64,000 bases of DNA from Saccharomyces mikatae IFO 1815 (Eukaryota; Ascomycota; Saccharomycetes; Saccharomycetales; Saccharomycetaceae), in NCBI RefSeq assembly GCF_947241705.1, contig NC_079260.1, forward strand, positions 124,001 to 188,000, given 5' to 3'. Position numbers and translations under genes: made by a program. Below, in pieces: positions 30,642 through 41,332 of this stretch (positions are counted from its first letter, which is position 1; each line of letters begins with the position of its first letter). The notes below the pieces were generated by a model, which was not told the DNA's origin, did not search any database, and saw only the letters and a list, made by a program, of their open reading frames with translations.

Positions 30642-31406
30642 ATGAGGTATGTTCGATAAGATGCATATGTGTATATCACCATTTCCAAAGAATTTGTGAT
30701 AGAATGAGGATCACTAACAAAAGAACGTCAACGAACTTCAAAGGCACAACGTGAATGAAACAGTAGCTCTAAAAGAAGGATCGAGACGGATGTTATGAAA
30801 CTCTTGATGAGTGATCATCAGGTGGACTTAATCAATGATAGCATGCAAGAATTTCATGTAAAATTCTTGGGACCAAAGGACACACCGTATGAAAATGGTG
30901 TTTGGAGGCTACATGTGGAACTACCTGATAACTATCCGTACAAGTCACCAAGCATAGGGTTCGTCAATAAGATATTTCACCCTAATATTGACATCGCGTC
31001 TGGGTCTATATGCTTGGACGTAATTAATTCTACATGGTCTCCTCTATATGATTTAATAAATATAGTGGAGTGGATGATACCGGGCTTGTTGAAGGAACCC
31101 AACGGTAGTGATCCCTTAAATAACGAAGCTGCCACACTACAATTACGAGATAAAAAACTGTATGAGGAAAAGATAAAAGAGTATATAGACAAGTATGCCA
31201 CAAAGGAAAAGTACGAACAGATGTTTGGTGCGGATGATGATAACGACGATATTGATAGCGATGGTGACTTACAAGAGGACAGTTCCGATGAAGATATGGA
31301 TGACACTGGTGTTTCCAGTGGCGGTGATAGCGTGGATGAGTTAAGTGAGGATCTGAGTGACATCGATGTCAGTGATGACGATGAAAACGACGAAGTTGCA
31401 GTCTAG
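30642..31406 (+). CDS. UBC8: E2 ubiquitin-conjugating enzyme Ubc8 (GID pathway), one intron
   Basis: Spliced: exon 1 is 30642-30646 (ATGAG) and exon 2 is 30764-31406, giving 215 residues starting [16 protein letters not shown] as in S. cerevisiae (218). The 5' site is GTATGT, the branch site CACTAAC (30712-30718) and the acceptor CAG at 30761-30763. Ubc8 works with the GID/CTLH ligase to degrade fructose-1,6-bisphosphatase and other gluconeogenic enzymes when glucose returns. The UBC fold has the HPN motif (FHPNID) and catalytic Cys85 in GSICLDV. A long Asp/Ser/Glu-rich tail follows from about residue 155. Confidence 0.96.
30647..30763 (+). other. UBC8 intron with tandem acceptor
   Basis: 117 bases. 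The end reads CAGTAG, so two AG acceptors lie 3 bases apart. Use of CAG gives MSSSKRR, use of TAG gives MSSKRR; both stay in frame. Confidence 0.9.
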
Positions 31407-31419
31407 TATACTCAAGTAC

Positions 31420-31442
31420 ATATGTATGTATGTATGTATATA
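31420..31442. repeat. (TATG)n short tandem repeat
   Basis: Three to four ATGT/TATG units followed by TATATA just after the UBC8 stop. A simple microsatellite in the 3' UTR. Confidence 0.7.
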
Positions 31443-31583
31443 AAGAAGTATACCACAAGTACAAGTATAAATACAAATAACACCAGAAAGATACCTTTAT
31501 AGACCACTACCACCGGAATAGCGTTTTATGATATAGATGTCCCTTTGGTTCCTGAAACCTTGAACTCTTGAGCCTGACACCTA

Positions 31584-31743
31584 AGGGGAAGCTATTTCAA
31601 GTCAATATTGTACTAAGAAAGCAATACTGTCTTTTATTTGAATAAACTCCCACTATCCTTTCCGCACCACCCCTCTTTGCCTACATTACGGCATCATCTT
31701 TCCCCGCGTCCTCGTGGGGGCCAAATAAGGTTAGTTCAAGGGG
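31584..31743. promoter_or_regulatory. Stress response elements upstream of GLC3
   Basis: Three STRE cores (AGGGG or CCCCT) at 31584-31588, 31670-31674 and 31739-31743, within 200-350 bases of the GLC3 ATG. Msn2/Msn4 bind this element, and glycogen-synthesis genes are known to be induced by stress and late growth. A TATA-like GGTATATAAAGG lies at 31836-31847. Function of each site is inferred. Confidence 0.65.
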
Positions 31744-31935
31744 CTGTTGGAATAGTCGAAGTAGTCGAGGCAAATGACACCAGCAAACAAGGAAGTGAGA
31801 CGCTTTCTATTTTGCAGTAAGGGTGTGTGGCTATGGTATATAAAGGAGCGGACTTTTCTTACCTTCTCTTCGATTATAACTTGTTACCACCGTTTAAAAA
31901 CACTAAATTCAGCATAAGAAACTGTTAAAATTATT

Positions 31936-34050
31936 ATGTACAACATTCCTGATAATGTCAAAGGGGCAGTCGAATTCGACCCGTGGTTAAAACCGTTTGC
32001 TGACGTGCTTTCTGAAAGAAGATATCTAGCTGACAAGTGGTCATATGACATCACGCATGCTACGCCTGATGGTTCGTACCAGTCGCTCAGTAAATTTGCC
32101 AGAGATTCATATAGCTCATATGGTTTGCATGCCAACCCGGAGACCAAAGAGATTACTTATAAAGAATGGGCACCTAATGCTAAACGTGCATTTTTAGTAG
32201 GAGATTTCAATAACTGGGATACCAGCTCTCATGAGCTTAAGAACAAGGATGAATTCGGAAACTTCACAATCACCATCTGTCCCTTACCGAATGGTGACTT
32301 CGCCATTCCTCATGATTCTAAGATCAAGGTTATGTTTGTTTTACCAGATGGTTCTCAGATCTTTCGCTTACCGGCATGGATTACAAGAGCCACTCAGCCT
32401 TCTAAGGAGACTTCTAAACAATTTGGACCTGCGTATGAAGGCAGATTTTGGAATCCAGAAAATCCTTACAAATTTATCAATGCGAGACCAAAGTTCAGTG
32501 AATCTGTGGATTCATTAAGAATATATGAAGCACACGTCGGTATTTCCAGCCCAGAACCAAAGATAACTACGTATAAGGAGTTTACTGAGAAAGTTTTACC
32601 AAGGATCAAATATCTTGGCTACGATGCTATTCAACTAATGGCTATTATGGAACATGCCTATTATGCATCATTTGGTTATCAGGTGACCAATTTTTTTGCG
32701 GCAAGCTCTCGTTTCGGTACCCCTGAGGATTTGAAGGAGCTAATTGATACCGCACATGGCATGGGTATTCTAGTTCTATTGGATGTCGTTCATAGTCATG
32801 CTTCCAAAAATGTTGAAGATGGTTTAAATATGTTTGATGGCTCTGATCATCAATACTTCCATTCTATAAGCTCCGGTAGGGGTGAACACCCATTATGGGA
32901 TTCCAGGCTTTTTAATTACGGTAAATTTGAAGTACAGCGATTCCTATTGGCAAACCTGGCGTTTTATATTGATGTTTATAAGTTTGACGGGTTCAGATTT
33001 GATGGTGTTACTTCAATGCTATATGTGCACCATGGTGTTGGTGCAGGCGGATCTTTTAGCGGTGATTATAATGAATATCTGTCTCGTGACAGATCCTTTG
33101 TTGATCATGAGGCTTTAGCGTATTTGATGTTAGCGAACGATTTGGTTCACGAAATGCTGCCCGAGTTAGCTGTGACTGTTGCAGAGGACGTATCTGGATA
33201 TCCGACTTTATGCTTACCTCGCTCCATTGGCGGTACTGGTTTCGACTATAGACTAGCAATGGCCTTACCTGATATGTGGATTAAGTTGATTAAGGAGAAA
33301 AAAGATGATGAATGGGAGATGGGAAGTATTGTTTACACTTTAACTAATAGACGCTACGGTGAAAAAGTCGTTGCATATTGTGAATCTCACGATCAAGCTT
33401 TAGTTGGTGACAAGACTTTGGCTTTTTGGTTAATGGATGCCGCAATGTACACTGATATGACAGTATTGAAGGAACCTTCGATTGTTATTGACCGTGGTAT
33501 TGCCCTACACAAGATGATTAGATTGATTACTCATTCGTTGGGCGGCGAGGCTTATTTGAATTTCGAAGGTAATGAGTTCGGTCACCCAGAATGGTTAGAT
33601 TTTCCCAATGCTAATAACGGTGATAGTTATAAGTATGCTCGCAGACAGTTTAATTTGGCTGACGATCCTTTGCTACGCTACCAGAATTTGAATGAGTTTG
33701 ATAGATCAATGCAACTATGTGAGAAAAAACATAAATGGTTGAACACGGAGCAAGCTTATGTTTCTTTGAAACATGAAGGCGACAAAATGATTGTGTTTGA
33801 AAGAAATAATCTATTGTTCATTTTCAACTTCCATCCCACAAATAGTTATAGCGATTATAGAGTTGGTGTCGAAAAAGCTGGTACTTATCACATCGTGCTG
33901 AATTCAGATCGGGCTGAATTTGGCGGGCATAACAGAATCAACGAAAGTTCTGAATTCTTTACTACAGACTTGGAATGGAATGACAGAAAAAACTTCCTCC
34001 AGGTTTATGTTCCTAGCAGAGTTGCTTTGGTTCTTGCCTTGAAAGAATGA
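31936..34050 (+). CDS. GLC3: Glycogen branching enzyme
   Basis: 704 residues, the usual length. Glc3 transfers an alpha-1,4 oligoglucan to an alpha-1,6 position to branch glycogen in the cytosol. It has an N-terminal CBM48-type beta-sandwich (about 60-170, [20 protein letters not shown]), a GH13 barrel and a C-terminal all-beta domain (about 600-704). Catalytic groups are visible: the nucleophile Asp in FRFDGVTSM near 353, the acid Glu in VAEDVSG near 414 and the transition-state Asp in ESHDQ near 482. GH13 region I is DVVHSHAS. Upstream STREs fit its stress and stationary-phase induction. Confidence 0.98.
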   Translation: MYNIPDNVKGAVEFDPWLKPFADVLSERRYLADKWSYDITHATPDGSYQSLSKFARDSYSSYGLHANPETKEITYKEWAPNAKRAFLVGDFNNWDTSSHELKNKDEFGNFTITICPLPNGDFAIPHDSKIKVMFVLPDGSQIFRLPAWITRATQPSKETSKQFGPAYEGRFWNPENPYKFINARPKFSESVDSLRIYEAHVGISSPEPKITTYKEFTEKVLPRIKYLGYDAIQLMAIMEHAYYASFGYQVTNFFAASSRFGTPEDLKELIDTAHGMGILVLLDVVHSHASKNVEDGLNMFDGSDHQYFHSISSGRGEHPLWDSRLFNYGKFEVQRFLLANLAFYIDVYKFDGFRFDGVTSMLYVHHGVGAGGSFSGDYNEYLSRDRSFVDHEALAYLMLANDLVHEMLPELAVTVAEDVSGYPTLCLPRSIGGTGFDYRLAMALPDMWIKLIKEKKDDEWEMGSIVYTLTNRRYGEKVVAYCESHDQALVGDKTLAFWLMDAAMYTDMTVLKEPSIVIDRGIALHKMIRLITHSLGGEAYLNFEGNEFGHPEWLDFPNANNGDSYKYARRQFNLADDPLLRYQNLNEFDRSMQLCEKKHKWLNTEQAYVSLKHEGDKMIVFERNNLLFIFNFHPTNSYSDYRVGVEKAGTYHIVLNSDRAEFGGHNRINESSEFFTTDLEWNDRKNFLQVYVPSRVALVLALKE

Positions 34051-34244
34051 GCTCTATATTTCACTTTTAATAACAAAGAATAAAATTCGATGACTTAGTT
34101 ATTCTCCCTTTATATACGCGTACATACTTAAACATGCACAATAGGAAAAAAAAAATAAGAGTCTTTCAAGACTCAAGAAATGGCTCCGGTAAATATCAGA
34201 ACAAGGTGTAATATCACAGATTTTTTGGCTGTATGGCAAAAAAT

Positions 34245-34317
34245 AGCCCTGTAGGGGGCTCGAACCCCTAACCTTATGATTAAGAGTCATACGCGCTACC
34301 GATTGCGCCAACAAGGC
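34245..34317 (-). tRNA. tRNA-Lys (CUU)
   Basis: 73 nt on the minus strand, no intron. Acceptor GCCTTGT pairs with ACAGGGC; the A box lies in TTGGCGCAATCGGTAGCGC. The anticodon loop CTCTTAA carries CTT, and the T arm AGGGGTTCGAGCCCCCT contains the B box. Confidence 0.97.
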
Positions 34318-34424
34318 TCTTTTCTTAAAGGAATGGTAAGGTTGAAACAGTATAGGACATATTAGCAGAGACGACTATGTTGTAAATGAAACATCAGAAA
34401 TTACTTAAAAAGGTAATCGCTAAT

Positions 34425-34515
34425 TGTTGGAATAAGTGATTACTACTATACATTTATTCATATAAATTGTTGTAGTTGATGACGAACATTCTTTAACATG
34501 ATACTAATGATGTTG
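34425..34515 (+). mobile_element. Fragment of an LTR head (tau/Ty4-like), plus orientation
   Basis: About 45 bases from TGTTGG at 34425 closely match, in reverse complement, the end of the LTR at 35575 (shared ATTACTACTATACAT block), so the two belong to one family. The fragment is truncated; its right part is unclear. It lies about 108 bases upstream of the tRNA-Lys 5' end. Confidence 0.55.
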
Positions 34516-34520
34516 AGTAA

Positions 34521-35188
34521 TGTTGTAATATAAATCAACTATCATCTACTAACTAGTAGTCATATTACTAGTATATTATCATATACGGTGTTAGAAGATG
34601 ACGCAAATGATGAGATATAGTCATCTAAACTAGTGGAAGCTGAAACGCAAGGATTGATAATGTAATAGGATCAATGAATAAGAACATATAAAACGATGAT
34701 AATAATGTTTATAGAATTGTGTAGAATTGCAGATTCCCTTTTATGGATTCCTAAATCCCTGAGGAGAACTTCTAGTATATCTACATACTTATGTTGGAAT
34801 GAAAATCAACTATCGTCTATCAACTAGTAGTCATACTACTAGTACATTATCATATACGGTGTTATAAGATGACATAAGTTATGAGAAGCGGTCATCGAAA
34901 TAAGTGGAAGCTGAAATGCAAGGATTGATAATGTAATAGGATAATGACTGACAAATATAAAATGACAATAAAAGCATATACAGAATTATGTAGAATTACG
35001 AGTTCCATTTATTGGATTCCTATATCCTCGAGGAGAACTTCTAGTATATCTACATACCTAATATTATTGCCTTTATCAACAATGGAATCCCAACAATCAT
35101 CTCAAAATTCGCCAATCTCTCAACTTAATATTATTGCCTTATAAAAAATGGAATCCCAACAATTACATCAAACTCCACTATTATCTCA
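34521..35188 (+). mobile_element. Solo delta LTR (outer), interrupted by a second delta
   Basis: A delta LTR in plus orientation, in two parts (34521-34791 and 35128-35188), separated by the inner LTR. It is flanked by the 5-bp target duplication AGTAA (34516-34520 and 35189-35193). Removing the insert and one copy of its duplication restores a continuous LTR of standard length. It is older than the inner element, and its own duplication is still exact, so it is not very old. Confidence 0.93.
34792..35122 (+). mobile_element. Solo delta LTR (inner), nested in the outer delta
   Basis: 331 bases, TG...CA ends, same orientation as the LTR it entered. Flanked by the exact 5-bp duplication ACTTA (34787-34791 and 35123-35127). 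It is a second delta copy that differs noticeably from the outer one, resembling the solo LTR near RPR1 more closely. Confidence 0.95.
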
Positions 35189-35193
35189 AGTAA

Positions 35194-35575
35194 ATTAATA
35201 CTAACATTCTTATGGTGATACCAATTTAAATGGAGTAGGGAAGTTCTAATTATAGAATTTCCTGCACTAATAAGATAAAGATCTATTAATTGTCCAGAAC
35301 TTAGTATATAAGAAGATGAGTTAACACTAAATTCTTATCATCAACACTCTGATTTATGTCTGAACCTTTTGGTTTAATACACCCAATCAGCGTGTGTTTT
35401 ATATACCTCTCTTATATAGATTAAGAAGGAACGACTATTCTTAATTATTACAACTTACTAAACTACTAATTATCAACAAAATCTTTATCTCATTACTGCA
35501 GTAAATTCTATTATTAGAATTTTTCTACTCCAATTTATACGAATAGATGTATAGTAGTAATCCCCTATCCCAACA
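35194..35575 (-). mobile_element. Solo LTR of a non-delta family, probably tau (Ty4)
   Basis: The minus strand starts TGTTGGGATAGG at 35575 and runs left for about 370-380 bases. Its internal sequence is unlike delta and includes a TATATAAGAG TATA-like stretch typical of an LTR promoter. Length and the tRNA-proximal position fit the 371-base tau LTR of Ty4; the family name is from memory. The left boundary is uncertain because the delta cluster sits there. It ends 87 bases upstream of the tRNA-Arg gene. Confidence 0.6.
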
Positions 35576-35662
35576 ATTCATATGTTTTTTATGAACGTTT
35601 AGAATAATATATTGACATACTGAGGTATTAAATTCTAAGACTCATCGTTTACAATTGAAACT

Positions 35663-35734
35663 GCTCGCGTGGCGTAATGGCAACGCGTCTGACTTCTAAT
35701 CAGAAGATTATGGGTTCGACCCCCATCGTGAGTG
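35663..35734 (+). tRNA. tRNA-Arg (UCU)
   Basis: 72 nt on the plus strand, no intron. Acceptor GCTCGCG pairs with CGTGAGT (with G-T pairs); the A box lies in GTGGCGTAATGGCAACGCG. The anticodon loop CTTCTAA carries TCT, and the T arm ATGGGTTCGACCCCCAT contains the B box. It decodes AGA. Confidence 0.96.
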
Positions 35735-35896
35735 CTGTTTACTTTTTAACTTTTTGCTTTCCTTGCAAGCCCCCTAAGTATAGGGATGTCTATATTTAAA
35801 TGTGTTATTTAGGTGGCATGAAAAAGTTAAATTCTTAAAGTTTAAGTATATATTTTTGATATACACGAGAATGACATAAAATATAAAAAAATGAAA

Positions 35897-36811
<915 letters not shown>

Positions 36812-36883
36812 TTAATTTAATGATAGTATAGGGAAATTTTTATTCGGGAAGTAAACCTGGATAATTTGATAGAAATATAACCG

Positions 36884-36895
36884 TTACGGAAACAT
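36884..36895 (-). promoter_or_regulatory. GCN4 uORF4 (M-F-P-stop)
   Basis: ATG TTT CCG TAA. Its ATG is about 150 bases upstream of the GCN4 ATG. uORF4 is the strongest barrier to GCN4 translation in amino-acid-replete cells; peptide and downstream context match S. cerevisiae. Confidence 0.95.
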
Positions 36896-36912
36896 CTTGA
36901 GTGAGTAAAATT

Positions 36913-36924
36913 CTACGGGTACAT
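36913..36924 (-). promoter_or_regulatory. GCN4 uORF3 (M-Y-P-stop)
   Basis: ATG TAC CCG TAG, 29 bases upstream of uORF4. It is a second inhibitory uORF, with the same rare proline codon before the stop. Confidence 0.95.
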
Positions 36925-37032
36925 GATAGCAATTAGTAACAAAACAAATAACTCTTAAAAAAACTGACAGTTTTCAAAAAAAGTAAGGGACTTTAATTAA
37001 TAAAGGAAAAAATAAAATTTTTCTTTTAATAT

Positions 37033-37044
37033 TTAACAACACAT
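37033..37044 (-). promoter_or_regulatory. GCN4 uORF2 (M-C-C-stop)
   Basis: ATG TGT TGT TAA. In S. cerevisiae uORF2 is a fail-safe that, like uORF1, permits reinitiation. I am less sure of the exact S. cerevisiae length here, so a one-codon difference cannot be excluded. Confidence 0.85.
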
Positions 37045-37096
37045 TTCTCTTAATATTTCTTAATAATAATCTACTTTAAAACAAAATACAATTGGT

Positions 37097-37108
37097 TTAG
37101 CAAGCCAT
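37097..37108 (-). promoter_or_regulatory. GCN4 uORF1 (M-A-C-stop)
   Basis: ATG GCT TGC TAA followed by an AT-rich 3' context, the reinitiation-permissive uORF. After it, 40S subunits resume scanning and bypass uORF3/4 when eIF2 ternary complex is scarce. Its ATG is 366 bases upstream of the GCN4 ATG. Confidence 0.95.
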
Positions 37109-38855
37109 TTTTCAATGATCTTTAATTTCTGTAATACGATACTGATAATAACTTAATAAACGGAACTAAAATAATATTTTGTTTTGATTGCGAAGTAGAT
37201 GAGTGAGCTGTGTAGCTGGTGGGTTGTAAGATTCGCTAGTAAAACTGATGGGCAAAAAAATTGAGATGGGGAGGAAAACTATCCGGTGATGTGTGTTGTT
37301 TTGTTTTGTTTTGTTTGTATTGCGTATTGTATTATAAAACAAGATTTATCTAATATATAAAATAGAAAAGAAAAAACAGACGAGCCAAAACGTCTTTAAA
37401 GAAGAAGCGAAAGTTTCGGAATATTAATGAAGAGAATGAAGTATTTATCTATTCTATTTGAACTCGGAATTTTTTCTTTTTTTTTTTTTTCGTTCAAAGA
37501 ATGTGATCATGTACTTTATTCCCCGAAGTTCTTCAAAAGCGTTTCGATTTAATTGGCTGGAGATTGGAGTTTGGAGAGGCGGTGCGCATATGTCAAGAAA
37601 AGCATTGGCGATGTCCGAAAAGACAATAACTATTACAAGATGCCGGTGGTGTTCGGCATTGTAAAAGGTATGGGTGTATTGTCGCGTCTGTGTATGGGGT
37701 AAGGGGAATCACCGATTGTTTCACCGGTAGTAATGTACGGCGACTTTTTTTTTTTTAGCGATCGGTTATTATGTCGTGAATCTACTCATCAATAATATTG
37801 TTATATCACATCGTAAGTTTAGTTTGCAACTCATGGATGGTGGCAAAGAGATAGCGCCACTGGTTGTTCGTAAACTTTGATTGGCAACATAGTGAGCAAG
37901 GTAGCGTGTGGTTACACCCCACGCTTGTTGGATCCTACGGGCCACATTAGACATCTTGCGTGGGATATATTTTGAGTGTGTTGAGCTAGCCAAGTTAGCT
38001 GTCTTGAAAACGAAGCAGAAGACATAGGAAGATCCTTAACGTACGCAGTAATCTATTCAGCACACCAGGCGAGGTAAAATTTTTGCGTTTTTTTTCCGGC
38101 AATCCCCTCTATTTCAAATGTGTGGGTGGAGGGCGTAGTTTTTGCTTATTTTTCCCCATTTACGTAATCCCGCAGGTCGGTTTTCCTTTACATTCCTTCT
38201 TTTTAACGTTTAAAGTTCGTTAACAAGGTGAAAAATAGCGCATCTTTCTCCTTTTCCACCGGCAACTGTAACTGTAATTTTGTAAGTGTAATTGTAATTC
38301 TAACTGTAATTCGAACGCGAATTCTTCCCTCACTCTTGTTGGTTCTATTATCTTTTCTTTCGCATGTGTACTGTTATGTGCCGTTAGTTTCAATTCGGTT
38401 GATGCTTCTTCTACTTATTATTATCCCTTTCTTGGTGTGTTGTCCCACAACTCAAAACCTCGTTGCTGCATCTAGTTTAAATTTAAACTAGAAGGTAGCT
38501 TGTAAGGAAGTTATTTGGTTTGTTTGTATTTTTCGTTTCCCGACCGTTTTCCTTCCATTTCTGTTTTCGAACCCTTTTATTTTTTATCTGTGGTTTAAAC
38601 AGCCTGTCACCAGTAGCCTTTTGATTGTTTGTTTGTCTTTTTTAAGATTATCAATTTTATTCAAATCTCTTCTTAACCATTAATAATTTAGCCTATCTTT
38701 TCTTCCCTTTTTTTGCTCTACTTTAGCTGTACACCATTTTCCATACTGTGTTTCTAGGATAGAATAAGTATCTGTACTACCTCACCTTTCCTACCATCCT
38801 CTTTTCCACCTAATCACACATTACAACTAAACACAAGATCAACGAAAATTTCTAA
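37109..38855. other. Divergent GCN4 / MIT1 intergenic region
   Basis: About 1.75 kb between the GCN4 uORFs and MIT1. It has a TTTTG tandem run (37294-37315), several poly-T tracts and, on the MIT1 side, a run of CTGTAA/GTAATT repeats (38265-38312) and long pyrimidine stretches that look like a long 5' leader. No convincing protein frame or RNA gene. Confidence 0.5.
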
Positions 38856-39989
38856 ATGGATATCGAGCCTACTTTTAAAGGGTACATTGAAGATGAAGAT
38901 GACGCTTTGCTTATTCTCCAAGCGACTTTGGACGGTAAGTTGAAACATATACCAAGAAGGCCTTATGAAATTGAAAGACCTTATTTGATTGTATCCGGCA
39001 GCATATTCGTTTTCATTGAAGAAATATCAGGGATCAAGAGATGGACTGACGGCGTTTCCTGGTCTCCATCGAGAATATCAGGCAAGTTTTTGATATACAA
39101 AGAGCTCGACAAGGAAAACACCAATTCTAATGCTAATATTACTGTTAATGCTGGTGTTACTGCCAATGCTAATGCTAGTTCTAATTCTAATTCTAATGCT
39201 AGTGCTAGTGCTAATGCTAATGCGACTTCGAGTGGTAATACAGATTCTTCCGTCATTCCGAATGGGACTTCCGGTGTAAGGAATAATTCTTCATCGAAGA
39301 TCAAGCTACCTCCTTTGAAGAATCATCAATTTGATTTACCGCCCACTATGAATCATTCAAGTTTTGAATCAGAACAAGACTCCTCTGTTTCTCCATCAAA
39401 CCGTTCGAATCTACCACTGAAATATACCGGTTTAGTGAAAAAGACAATATCAGTGAAGTTGAAGAGACCTCCATTTAATTCCATTGAGAATTTACATATT
39501 GTCTCCTATTATTCTGTAAAAGATATAAAACAAAACTGTTTACTCACCCCTAAAACTTCTCCTTTTTTGAAAGATATAAGACCTTCACAGGAACTGATTG
39601 TTGCCATGGAAAACACAACTTTGGGTAATGTGAAAAATAATTCCGTCACCAATGGGAACAGTTCTAATAATATAAACAATAAGAGCAACTCTTCAACTCC
39701 CCTAAATGCTGTTATTTCCACAAATAATAATAGTACTAATATAAGTGCTGCTGGCAGTAACCAATTTACTAGTGCAAACAAAAATTATTATTATAAAAAT
39801 GATGAAAGCTCTGGCTACCCGATCACTCAATTTGCTCCCGCGTTGCCATCAACAACTTTAATGTATACAACCAATACGCCTTATATCACTCAATCACCTG
39901 ATAATACTAACAATACTGGTATGAATGCACATACTAATAATAATACTAATAGCAATAGTAACAATAACAGTAATAGCAGTAATAATAAT

Positions 39990-40022
<33 letters not shown>

Positions 40023-40901
40023 TTTAATAACAACACAGGGAACAATAATAATCCAAATAGATTTCCCAATGGCTCCTTTGCTTATAACACTACTGGTGAC
40101 TTCATTAATCCGCCACAACAAGGACAAATTTCTTATCCATTCTATTATACAACCATTCCGATAAGTAATTCCAATTATTATACCACGCAACCCCCAAATC
40201 CCGTAGCGAACAATTCAACGAATGATAACCAGAGTTATCCTACTCCTTCGACACAGCACCCTTATTATGGCCATTCTACCGAAAATCAATCAGCATCAGC
40301 AACCACGGGCGCTTCTGGCGCTCCTGCTACAACCGAAAATGTGCTACCCATGTCCAATATGCAGCCACTACTCCACCAGGCCAATAATAATGCAAACTCT
40401 GCTTCTTCTGCAGCTCCCTATCCGGTGTATTCTATGAACGTCAATGTTCCTTATTACAATTCCTCTACTTCTGCATACAAAAGAGTACAAGAAAATACTA
40501 CTACAAATTCAAACGCGGAACCATCTGGAGCTACAAGCGCAAATTCAGGTGCTATACTATCAAATCCTGCATATGCTAACTCTCAACAATATACCCCATC
40601 GCAGGTGTATTACCAAGGGTTCCCCCAGTATGCTATGGCCAGTGCTCAGAATTCATCGATATATCAACATCAACACTCTTTGCCCACAGTGTATCCAATA
40701 ACAACGTCTCAACAGAATATAATAAACTCTAGTCACGTTTTGAATACCATTGGATCTGATCCTCAACATCATCATTATCAGCAAGATGCTAACGATCATA
40801 AGAATTTTGCCATGGGACATAGTAACAACAACATCTTGAATATCACTAATAGTGATACGATGAACAACCTCAATACAAACGCTTCAACTACCACACAATA
40901 A
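38856..40901 (+). CDS. MIT1: WOPR-domain transcription regulator Mit1
   Basis: 681 residues (about 666 in S. cerevisiae). Mit1 promotes pseudohyphal and invasive growth and is related to Candida Wor1. The bipartite WOPR DNA-binding domain is visible: WOPRa at residues 1-85 (FKGYIEDEDDALLILQATLDGKL ... RWTDGVSWSPSRI) and WOPRb near 195-250 (LVKKTISVK ... HIVSYYSVKDI). A low-complexity insert of Asn/Ala/Ser repeats (about 86-135) separates them. The C-terminal two thirds is N/Q/S/P-rich and disordered, with a pure Asn run near 380-388 encoded by AAT repeats. Repeat length is the likely cause of the size difference. Confidence 0.96.
39992..40021 (+). repeat. AAT trinucleotide repeat in MIT1
   Basis: About ten AAT units within an Asn-rich segment of the activation region. 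Confidence 0.85.
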
Positions 40902-41332
40902 GTCAATATATTTTAAAAAGTACTTCGATTTTCTTCTTTTCTTTTCCCTGTCTTAAGCATTGGGTTTACTCATGAAAATGAAATCATTTTTCCATTTATA
41001 ATTTTTTATATATACTTGCTTCTTTACGTAATCATGCCTTTAATTTCATTTCATTTATCTATGGATAAATTTGTAACTGTTTGACAGCATAAATTACTTT
41101 TTCTGACGCAGCTCTTTCTCAGCATTTTTTACGGGAGTTACTTTCGTGTATGATCTATTAAAATGGTGTTAAAAATGACCTCGATACCCCCGCTGGTGGA
41201 AAAAGAACTGAAGAAGATAAGCAAATGCGTATATAAGTCAATAAAAATACAATCTGGCGCACACCGAAACAATTATCCTTAGATTTACCTTCACTGTTTG
41301 ATGAAGAGTGGAGCCCTCACTACTACTATATA
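40902..41332. other. MIT1 / YEA6 intergenic region
   Basis: 430 bases with MIT1 3' flank and YEA6 promoter. AT-rich, nothing distinctive. Confidence 0.5.

Noticed and set aside
34944-35144. Frame inside the inner delta LTR starting with a Gag-like peptide
   Set aside because: It is only the short start of the Ty Gag frame that normally lies within the LTR; no element body follows.
37109-38855. Frames of 68-87 codons between GCN4 and MIT1
   Set aside because: Low-complexity or promoter sequence; S. cerevisiae frames annotated here are considered dubious as far as I recall.
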